Positions 55,931 through 64,000 of a stretch of 64,000 nucleotides of DNA are shown here, piece by piece. Position 1 is the stretch's first letter. Every line of letters starts with the position of its first letter. Under the pieces are notes generated by a model, which saw nothing but the letters and a program-made list of their open reading frames with translations, made no database searches and was not told the origin of the DNA. The stretch covers positions 57,694,616 to 57,758,615 of the forward strand of contig OZ024855.1 in assembly GCA_964017155.1 (NCBI GenBank). The letters are read 5' to 3'. The DNA is from Oasisia sp. SBJ-2009 (taxonomy: Eukaryota; Annelida; Polychaeta; Sabellida; Siboglinidae). The position numbers and the translations under genes are program-made.

Positions 55931-56360
55931 TAGATAGATAGGTTGGACTCTCGAGAGGCCAAAATGCTTCCTGTCCACCAGGCATCTAGAGTTGATTTTC
56001 CAGAAGGGAATCTTGTTACATCTTGTTAAATTTGAAAACGAAACTGGTGGGAATCCCAATATAATGATCTAGTCACATCACACACATTGCATGTAACACG
56101 AGCAGCATGTGGCCGAAATCACGCAAAATATCACGTGACCGGAGGCCGACCACATTCATCGTTGGCGATTTCATTGGCTGATGTTAAAGGAGAAGTTTTT
56201 GACAGGGATGTGCCAGGGATGGAGAAGAGTGGCAACTGCAGCGACCTCTGGAACGCGAGGATGGTCCCAAGGTACACCTCTACTTATGAAATACCTTCCT
56301 TACACTAAGCAATGCGACAAGGTACAAAAGTCGGTCTTTTCATGAGCGGCCGTGCTAAAC

Positions 56361-57663
56361 AGCCTGCCTGCACTTACTAGTCAATTGTTACGTTTATCTT
56401 AGTAGAAATGCTAGAAGACATCCTGAAACATTTTGACTACCCAAAATGTGTGTTGAGCATCAGATCAGTACACAGATGCAGCTTCGCATGTCAGCGACGA
56501 CATGAAATGTTAATGACAAAACAGTGGCATTTACTTGCAAAAACACAGTTAGCAAGTGTGGTGTAACAGGAAAGGTTGTGGAACAATAGCTGTAATCAGT
56601 TCTACGTAGACCTAAAAAATATGCACATTTAAATTTGCATTTGAAACAGAGTAACATTCCTTGTCTAGGTATATATTTCCTTTTCACGTGCATATGTTCA
56701 TATTTTGCAAAACTTGAACTACCAAAGACAGACGCATACACCATTATATAATATGACATATTGACAGACATAGCAGGATCATGTTCCTCAACTAAGTATT
56801 TATTCTATGGCGCTACACAATGGTTAGTTTAAATTATTTTGATTATGTAATAATATAATAAACCCTAAATAATTTAAAATAGTAATATGCCAAACTATGC
56901 TCTCAATACCACTAAATAACATAATAGTGCCTTATCGTAAATTCCGTTAGAGCCAAAATGTGTGCAATTTGCCCTAATAAAATCGACGCCTACGAGCGTC
57001 AGAGTCGTGGTTGTTGTCTAGAGAACTCCATATCTCCAAACGAGAGGAGAAGTTCCATCACATTCCACTTGTCTTATTGCTACTATGTTATATGTACTTA
57101 TCGTCAGACGCAATACGTACAGACGAACCGTCATTATTAAACTCGCTCTAGATTGTGCACATATAAAATGTAATTAGTATAAAATATTAACATTCTACAT
57201 TACAATAACAGGCATATCCTATAAAGCAGAAGAGCTTTGATATCAATATCAGAGGGAGCACATATCATGGACACATTTCAACACATTACGATCAGGTGTA
57301 CTGCATATGAGCTTAAATGCATCAGAAACTGTATACTAAAACACATGCGTAGTAACACAAAAACTCATTCACGCTCACACTTCTGTCTGCATACGTAACA
57401 AATATGGACCCTAATCTATCCTCGTCTAGAGTGTCATACGGATCTTAACGAATACACTAAAATCAAGTCAGCCTGTCGGTATTGCGCCGCTAAACACGAG
57501 AAGCCTCTGTATCATGAAAAGTAGAATCACATTGACAACAGTAAAAAAGGTAATAGACATTTACAAACCCTTTGACAACCCACATATGTATATTGCATTC
57601 GGTCAGTACTCTGATGCATCTTCGCATCTCAGTTGTTAGACGAATGCATGAGAACAACTGGTT
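56361..57663. other. 3' flank of the second receptor, nothing recognised
   Basis: Likely includes its 3'UTR. A minus-strand AATAAA word near 56797 is a possible polyadenylation signal. No supported gene. Confidence 0.35.
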
Positions 57664-57990
57664 CTAACCGTCGTCTACACTCTCGTAGGGGTTATCGTTT
57701 TCGTATGGTCCATAGACGCCCAGGTCATCACCTAGTAAGCTTAAGTATTTCGGTGTTTCAGTCGTTCTTGCGCTGAGGTCCACCTGTCCATTGGTGCCAT
57801 CGCTCGCAATTCCGGCACCGACGTCTGCGCTGTTACCTTGTAGACTTGTGTTGGCGGTCGGTCCGTCACTCGTTCCGTGGGCGTCTACCACTGTATATGT
57901 ATCTCCGGTCTCTGATCCGGCTGCGACCTCCGTACCGTTAAGTTGTAACATTGTGTAGGTGTTCGCTGTTTGGTTGGCGCGCAGATGCAT
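57664..57990 (-). CDS. Second receptor: last coding exon, tyrosine-motif tail
   Basis: The 109-codon exon in phase 0 has tyrosine motifs NTYTMLQLNG, DTYTVVD, TPKYLSLLG, VYGPYEN and PYESVDDG-stop. It aligns with 11657-11947, sharing TPxYLxLLG and the acidic VDD end. YxxL/V motifs suggest phosphorylation-dependent signalling or endocytosis. Confidence 0.7.
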   Translation of the reverse strand: MHLRANQTANTYTMLQLNGTEVAAGSETGDTYTVVDAHGTSDGPTANTSLQGNSADVGAGIASDGTNGQVDLSARTTETPKYLSLLGDDLGVYGPYENDNPYESVDDG

Positions 57991-60900
57991 CTGTATTACA
58001 AATAACATGACTGTAGTGAACACAAACGTGACATTTATATATAATTATTATTGCACTATATATAAGGTATTCTATCATCTCTAATAGCCCATTCATGGTG
58101 CCACGTTTTGGTCGCCACGTTTAACTACGCTGCGAAACGTGACAGAACGTGGCTACAACGTGAGCAACTGTGGAACAACGTTGCTAAAACTAAAACGTGA
58201 CAAAATTAGAACTGGAAATTTTAATTCTGGGCATGTTCAAAATTCGCCGGCGCTTCCCCACAACGTACCACAACGTACCACAACGTGGTAACATTGTGGT
58301 ACGTCAACATAGAGCAAACGTGGCATAAGGTGAATAACATCGGAATACTGCGTTTCTGCTACGTTATAATATGTTACGATACGTTGTGGTACGCTATGGG
58401 GTGAGGCAGTAGCGAGGCATAATGAGGCACAACGTGGCACAACGTGACACAACGTGACACAACGTGGCGACAGCGATGCCATAGCGTGGCGGAAGTGAGA
58501 CATAACCCGAATTTGATTTTTACAGCGGGACTACAACGAGGAGACCGCGTGCCGACAACGTGGCACAATGTGGCACAACGTGGCACCCTACATAAATCAG
58601 CCATTTTTTCCAGAACGTGGTGACCAGAAACGGGGCACAACGGCGCGTCCAATATGTGACACTATGACTGAAGCACAAGACGAGCCGCGGCAACTCGTTT
58701 ATTTCAGTATGTTCACTGGCTTCCTTGAACAATTGGTTCTAAATATTGGCAATATATTTCAGGGAACAATGGTATAAGTGATAAATGTACATTGCTCCCT
58801 CGAAGGCAACCAACGATCATCCAGATTTTGCTTCGAACCTGAGTGCAGATATACATCTTTGCAATATTGTTCTTCCCTGTAGTTGCACAGTCCAAGCGCA
58901 CATCGTTGAACTGTTGTGATGACATACAATACGGGTAAAGTTACTTATTATATATACAATGTTCGCATTCAAAAGAAAAGTATGGTCGTACAAACTGTCT
59001 TGTATTACTGGCTTACTACTTAAACTTACATAGTCATTCGATGATGCGGATATTCTGCTGACGTCACTGCTTGCATCTCCGTCAGTGACATCCGACGTGT
59101 TATCAGGTAGACTCGTGTTTGTCGGTTCTTCGCTTGTTCTGTTGGGATTAGCGTCCCCCAGTTCGATCACGTCATTGTTCGCTGTTGTTCCACCGACCAG
59201 CGCGGACGTGCTGTGTAGATTGTCCGAGACGGTCGGCCTGTCACGTGTTCCCTCGGTGTCCACCTCCCGCTCTGTGCTGGTATCGAAGCTCGCAATTTCA
59301 GCGTCTCCATTCCGGCCAGTAAGTTGTAGACTGGTGTAGTCGTTCGGTTGTCGGTCAGCGGTTAGATGGCCCTGTTTTAGAAACATGAGTGGCAAGAGTG
59401 AAAACGGTGAACGTGATTGTTATGATGACGACAGTAATATGATGGCGATGGTGGTGGTGATGGTGGTAGTGATGGTGATGGTGGTGGTGATGGTGATGGT
59501 GATGGTGATGGTGATGGTGATGGTGATGGTGATGGTGATGGTGATGGTGATGGTGATGGTGATGGTGATGGTGATGGTGATGGTGATGGTGATGGTGATG
59601 GTGATGGTGATGGTGATGATAAAAGGCAAGTTCTTATACAGCGCAGTATCCAGTCCTCAGGACCGTTCAAAGCGCTTTTCACTTTACTTCCCTGACAGAC
59701 CTGTTCACTCAGACACCATCTCGGCTTCTCTGGGAAGCATCCAGCCATATGCTACAATTAATGCGCGAAGGCTGCTTCTACACATATCCACCACTGTCTA
59801 AAGCCAGGTACTCATTTATTCTGAGTAAACTGGAGCAATGTAGAGTGAAAAAACGTGCCCAAGGTTTTAACACCCAGCCAGGATTCGAATCCGGGTTCTC
59901 GTAGTCGAGAGTCCGAAGCTCTACCCCTGAGCCACTGCACTCTACAATGAGCTAATAAGATGATACTAATACTATTTTTAGTAGAATTGTGACTCAGTTT
60001 AAGAATTTGACATTTAAACAAATGTTCTCTTTGAGAACGCATTATGCCAATGGTTAAGACGATCCTGTTTGAGCACAATGTGTACCCGTGTATTCAAGAA
60101 CATAATACTGTACTCACCCTAATTTAAAATGACAACACTATTTTCAAGCCGTCCTGCTTAATGCCTGGTACGAATCTAGCTAATTGTATGCGGCTCGTTT
60201 GAAAACAGCTCACCTATATCCAAATCTATAAACATATAATGTCAGGGACAAGAAATCCATTGCCAACGATCACTTAAATTGTTCTGCTAATTCGGAAAGG
60301 ATATGCATAATAATAAGTGCAATGTTTTACAAAGGTCTGATTCTCCTAACGATCTTAACCTAATACGTCATTCATAGAACTGTTTCACTTACGTAACTTT
60401 GCGACATGTCAGATGTTCTTTTAACGTTCTGTGACCCCTGCCTGTTGGTATCCGACGAATACTGAACGTCCTGGTGTGTCTGACTATGAAACAACGAATC
60501 ATTCGATTAACCCTTTACGAACACACAAAACAACGACAAACCCTAAAAATAGTATAAGTTACTCAATTGTCGAGTAAGATTTCATACCAACCTACCTTGT
60601 TAGACATGCAACAAGATACAACGCGATCTGCGATTGGACAGACGACGCACATTTAAAAAGAAGCTCACTAGTTGACCCCTCGCAATCTTTTGTTTTTGTC
60701 TGAACATGTGTTTGGGAAACTATTTAAAGGGGCAGTTCATACGTGGCACTAAATTCTGACGATGCGCAGAACTCTATCTTTATACTTAAATTCCTGGAAG
60801 ACGTTTGTCAATCAAGCACTAACTAGACTCACCTGCGAAGCATCCAACCCACTACCTTTGCCGCGCGAACACTACTCCAAAATGGGATACTGTAGCTACC

Positions 60901-63622
60901 CCTGTCTGTAGATAGGTAGTTATTCTTTCAGCCTAGACTTCGAGCAACCTCGTTCGAACGAACGTATCAAACTTTCGAAATGACGTCATAATGATTCGAA
61001 CCCAGAATCTCCTGACTGAGAGTAGGATGCCTTAACAACTGCGTCACCGGCAAAAATGTAAGTTCTTGAAGATAAGATCTTTAAAGTTGCATTCTGACAT
61101 AATTTCCCCTTTTTAACGCATTTTAGAAAAGTCAATGTACACCATGACCGATATTTGCTTATTAGTATACTTCCTACCACATGTCTCACTTTGTGGTTTT
61201 ATGCGTTATTTGATCAACTATAAGTTTGCAACAAACAACGGCTCTGGAGTTTCCCAAAAGTCGATCTATTTTTACCATCTGAACTCTCCGGTCAACGTAA
61301 GTAAACGATGGGGCAAACTAAAAGGCGGTTCCACATATCCACGTTAGTCGCTAGAGGCGCCACTAGGCAACGATACCCTAGTTATTTCAATCATCCTCAA
61401 TTAGCCATTGACCGTACAGGCGCGTAGCCAGCGATAGTTTGTATGTGGGCAACTGGACATGCCGTAAATATGGAGCGTATCGAGCGGTGGCATATTTGTG
61501 AATGTGGTATGTCGTTTCCGTGCGGTCTGCCAATTGTGATCCGCCTTTTAGTGTGGCCCTAGTGTGGTTTCCTGACAGCGTTTTTCACTGGAATTCCCTT
61601 CATCGAGGTCTAAACCAATCAGAGAATTCTAACTGGTGAGGCTCACCGGAACAATTTTCGTCTTTTGCTGCTTTTTATCTTAAAATGGCATATTATGTGA
61701 AAATAAGTTGATAGGTAGTTGAGGAAAACAATATATAGTGTATGGGGAATGCTGGTTTACTGGGAAATTGTATTTCAAACATGGCGGAAGTCAGAATGCA
61801 ACTTTAAAGCGTAGTATATAATCCTCAGGATTGCTCAACCCGATATACACTTACACCCCGCCAAGTGAGGTGTCATAACTTAGAAGGATAGACAAGGTGC
61901 ATGTTGCTACATAGAATACTTACTACTGACTTCTTGATTTCTTGAGGTAATAGTAGATCGCACCGCCAATAGCTATACATATAATAACGGCTGCAACCAA
62001 CGTCCCGACTATGAGCCATACTACAAAATAGAACAAACGATGCACATGAAAAGGTCATAAGTCTTACTTAGTTTATATAATTGTATATATTTATTATTAA
62101 AATTACTTTATTGATAATAGTGTATTTTGATTAAAATAGGATATGTGATGCGGCCAGAGATCACCTAAGCGGAGACATATTTCAAAGAAACATTAAGGTA
62201 ACTTACTAGTTATTACTTTCAGTGGTGCACAAATTAGGTAAGAAAACAGGACGAATAAGGACAAATCAAAGCGGCGAAGGTATGACATCACGAAGTGAAA
62301 CAATCTGAAGGCAAGTGTCGATAACCGAGGATGGAAGGACATTTCGGGTAACAGGTATGGACAGATGTAACAAGAAAGGCGGCGGCGGCGTTGGCGATGC
62401 ATAGGTATTTCGAAGAGTTGGCACTGGTGACGTCATTATTTCTATTGCAATTGTATTGGCATCAGGTTTATTCTAGTATAAACTATTTGCATAATATTAA
62501 TTTGTATAGTGGCTATCTGATCGTGTAGAATGACGTTTTCAGACGATTATTGTGTGTACACCATCATTCCGCAAAGGAAAAGTAAAGCACTGTGATCAAC
62601 CAGCGTGGCAAGTAACGGGTGATAACATTATTTAGAGCAATATAAATATTTCACCACAAATTATTTCTATAATTTTCCACACACAGTTAGTGGTTAAGAA
62701 ATATAATCTTGAATGAGGTGTTTAAGAAACCTATCAATGCTGAACAGCAAAACACATTGAATAACAGCGTGCCATCGAAGGTCCTTCAATATATTAACTA
62801 TAAGTGACGCTAGAATTCCTACCCTGTCGGCAAAGGAAATAATGTTTATCACTGCATGGCACATCTTTCCACTTGTAACCGAATTCCGAACTCATAACAG
62901 CGCATTTGTACGTCCATGAGTTTGAATGTCCAGCAGCCCAGTTTGTATAGTTCAGATGAAGACCTGAATAAATTAAACGAACATCGCATAAGCTAATATC
63001 CGAAAATTTGACTAAAACCCAAACCCAAACGCAAATGTCTTATGCGTATGCGTATGCTTATGCGTATGCGTATGCGTATGCGTATGCGTATGCGTATGCG
63101 TATGCGTGTGCGTGTGCGTGTGCGTGTGCGTGTGCGTGTGCGTGTGCGTGTGCGTGTGCGTATGCGTATGTGTGTGTACGTATGTGTGTGCGTGTGTATA
63201 TGTGTGTACGTATGTGTGTGCGTGTGTATATGTGTATGCGTATACGTATGTGTGTGTATGTTTGTATGTGTGTGTGTACGTGCGTGTGTGTATGTGTGTG
63301 CGTGTGTGTAGTATGTGTGCGTGTGTGTATGTATGTGTGTGTGCGTGCATATGTGTGTTTATGTGTGTATGGGTGTGTGCGAGCGTGCACGCGTGCGTGT
63401 ATGCGTGCCTGTGTGTATGTGTGTGCGTGTGTATGTGTGCGTGTGTGTATGCGTGCGTGCGTGCGTGTGTGTGCAAGCAGTTGTGTGTGTGTCATGTTAT
63501 GTAGACTTACCATTGACCCACTGCCGTCGTTCCCTACTCCCCCCGACCCACCACCGCTCGACGCTGTCATCCAACTGTGCCGATCCGTTGTTGAAGAACT
63601 CAAACAATTCCTGCGTGTCAAC
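57664..63622 (-). CDS. Second CTLD receptor gene, 3' part (5' end outside the window)
   Basis: Six exons can be joined in frame: 63511-63622 and 62823-62963 (CTLD middle and end), 61924-62020 (transmembrane), 60393-60483, 59030-59371 and 57664-57990 (tail, stop TAG). It is a paralogue of the 11.7-54.2 kb receptor: same exon order, same phases (1, 1, 2, 0) and recognisable protein similarity in every shared exon. It differs in lacking a mucin stalk exon before the membrane and in having two large tail exons where the other has one. The 5' exons (signal peptide, CTLD start and any further domains) lie beyond 64000. Confidence 0.7.
58130..58620. repeat. Degenerate ACAACGTGGCAC-type minisatellite
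   Basis: Decamer-like words CAACGTGGCA, CAACGTGACA, CAACGTACCA recur many times at loose spacing, especially 58258-58290, 58432-58465 and 58555-58590. The ORFs here (PRCATLCHVV-type) are translations of the repeat. It lies between two tail exons of the second receptor. Confidence 0.7.
59030..59371 (-). CDS. Second receptor: cytoplasmic tail exon 2
   Basis: The 342-nt, phase 0-0 exon (114 codons) starts GHLTADRQPNDYTSLQLTG and ends SRISASSNDY at GTAAGT. It is Ser/Thr/Asp rich and carries the same NDYTSLQL-type tyrosine motif as the other tail exons. It looks like a duplicate of the adjacent tail exon. The five-unit receptor has no counterpart between its tail exons, where a LINE copy now lies. 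Confidence 0.65.
59448..59620. repeat. (GATGGT)n hexanucleotide microsatellite
   Basis: Imperfect at 59448-59500, then regular GATGGT copies to 59615, abutting the SINE at 59625. Confidence 0.95.
59625..59945 (-). mobile_element. tRNA-derived SINE, copy 2
   Basis: The minus-strand head reads TGGCTCAGGGGTAGAGC (A box) and GGATTCGAATCC (B box). The body matches the copy at 7025-7348. The 3' end abuts the (GATGGT)n array at 59448-59620, which may have grown from the SINE tail. It lies in an intron of the second receptor gene. Confidence 0.7.
60393..60483 (-). CDS. Second receptor: cytoplasmic tail exon 1
   Basis: The 91-nt exon in phase 2 encodes QTHQDVQYSSDTNRQGSQNV, then KRTSDMSQSY. The acceptor TTTCATAG was chosen because the alternative AG four bases later would create a stop with the preceding TA. 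The length equals that of the homologous exon 13467-13557. Confidence 0.65.
60988..61052 (-). mobile_element. tRNA-like SINE head fragment
   Basis: The minus strand has TGACGCAGTTGTTAAGGC followed by GGGTTCGAATC at A-box to B-box spacing. The remaining sequence does not fold into a clear tRNA, so it is treated as a SINE head and not a tRNA gene. Confidence 0.45.
61808..61862 (-). mobile_element. SINE 3' fragment
   Basis: AATCCTCAGGATT and the following bases resemble the 3' third of the SINE at 7025-7348 (AATCCTCAGGATT at 7057-7069). Confidence 0.35.
61924..62020 (-). CDS. Second receptor: transmembrane exon
   Basis: The exon encodes VWLIVGTLVAAVIICIAIGG, then AIYYYLKKSRSQ, a single membrane span followed by a basic anchor. 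It is clearly homologous to 15507-15600 (IGG, IY, KKSR shared). It runs from phase 1 to phase 2, so it joins the CTLD exon at 62823 directly. Confidence 0.78.
62823..62963 (-). CDS. Second receptor: CTLD C-terminal exon
   Basis: The exon encodes HLNYTNWAAGHSNSW, YKCAVMSSEF, YKWKDVPC and YFLCRQ. Cysteine positions and the W-KD-C and FLC motifs fit a CTLD, but no EPN/QPD-like motif is present, so classical calcium-dependent sugar binding is unlikely. The donor GTAGGA leaves phase 1. Confidence 0.75.
63040..63476. repeat. (TATGCG)n-(TGTGCG)n and degenerate TG-rich array
   Basis: TATGCG hexamers (63046-63105), TGTGCG hexamers (63106-63160), then irregular TG/TATG sequence to 63476. In the second receptor it starts about 30 bp after the donor of exon 63511-63622. 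Confidence 0.93.
63511..63622 (-). CDS. Second receptor: CTLD middle exon
   Basis: The 112-nt exon encodes VDTQELFEFFNNGSAQLDD, SVERWWVGGS, then RRQWVNG. It aligns with unit exon 7 of the five-unit receptor. The last tryptophan motif is RQW instead of WxW. It ends in phase 1 at GTAAGT, and a TG-rich microsatellite starts about 30 bp into the following intron. Confidence 0.75.
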
Positions 63623-64000
63623 CTTCAAACACACATGTTATAATAATCGTATGGCGTAGGCGTAATGTTTGTGTGAAGTAGAAATATAGGAAAGTACATA
63701 ATTAACCCAGTAGATAATACAGGTGCTGCACACATGTTCAGACTGGGCACGTCGAAAGTTCAGTTATATTTGGTTTCCGTGTTTCATACAGTGGCCTGAG
63801 GAATGCGCACTGCAATACATTGGCGCGAAAGGTGGGAAGATGCCTGACTAGCGTGAAGACATATACATGAATAACGCACACCCATTTTCCCATTTCCCAT
63901 TTTGCAAACAGTTTTCTTTTGGCCTGCGTTTTCAACTTCCTCAATGCAAATTGTGTCGCATTCAAAATTGATCTGATCTTCAACAAGAACAGTACATGAC
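63623..64000. other. Intron of the second receptor, nothing recognised
   Basis: No CTLD exon is visible before the window edge. Confidence 0.5.

Larger units (their letters stand above)
54700..56360. repeat. Dispersed repeat pair (54708-54790 and 56273-56356)
   Basis: Both segments contain CACCTCTAC, CATTCCTTACATTAAGCAAT-like and CTTTTCGTGA/CTTTTCATGA blocks in the same order. The pair flanks the LINE relics in the intergenic region. Confidence 0.35.

Noticed and set aside
58237..58732. Cys/His-rich minus-strand ORFs (PRCATLCHVV-type)
   Set aside because: They arise from the ACAACGTGGCAC-type minisatellite and have no splice or domain support.
59865..59945. tRNA gene on the minus strand
   Set aside because: A and B boxes are present, but the acceptor stem is poor and the sequence continues into a body shared with 7025-7348, so it is a SINE head.

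Overview
The window is AT-rich metazoan DNA: intron-rich genes on the minus strand, very dense microsatellites, CR1/L2-like and RTE-like LINE relics and tRNA-derived SINEs. There are no bacterial features. The repeat content and the large lectin-receptor family suit a marine invertebrate (amphioxus or a lophotrochozoan are possible), but the species cannot be fixed from the sequence.

The main content is a head-to-tail cluster of C-type-lectin (CTLD) receptor genes, all on the minus strand. I built the exons by hand from domain matches, GT/AG sites and reading-frame phase. The central gene (about 11657-54156) starts with a signal-peptide exon at 54096-54156. It continues through five tandem genomic units of about 7.3 kb (called E, D, C, B, A in transcription order) and ends with a transmembrane exon (15507-15600) and two cytoplasmic-tail exons (13467-13557, 11657-11947). 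Each unit has nine exons: a CTLD whose last intron holds a two-exon WSC domain, a second complete CTLD, and a Thr/Pro-rich mucin-like stalk. Every unit starts and ends in phase 1, so all five join in frame. The full model is 7257 nt, about 2418 residues, with ten CTLDs and five WSC domains. No other signal-peptide or transmembrane exon was seen between the units.

A related gene lies upstream (57664-63622; its 5' end is outside the window). It has the last two CTLD exons, a transmembrane exon spliced directly after the CTLD (no stalk), and three tail exons. A lone signal-peptide exon at 2427-2505 probably starts a third member that runs off the left edge. The cytoplasmic tails carry repeated YxxL-type tyrosine motifs, which suggests signalling or endocytic receptors, as in innate recognition.

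Layout: 1-2426 microsatellites and a candidate non-autonomous DNA transposon; 2427-3798 the third receptor's first exon and a possible divergent plus-strand gene; 3834-5620 a giant hexamer/TA array; 5.7-11.6 kb intergenic with SINE and LINE relics; 11.6-54.2 kb the five-unit receptor gene; 54.2-57.6 kb intergenic with LINE relics; 57.6-64 kb the second receptor gene. A block of about 29.3 kb (22.885-52.2 kb) consists of four almost identical 7.3-kb copies. That means very recent amplification, gene conversion or an assembly error, so the unit number needs independent confirmation.
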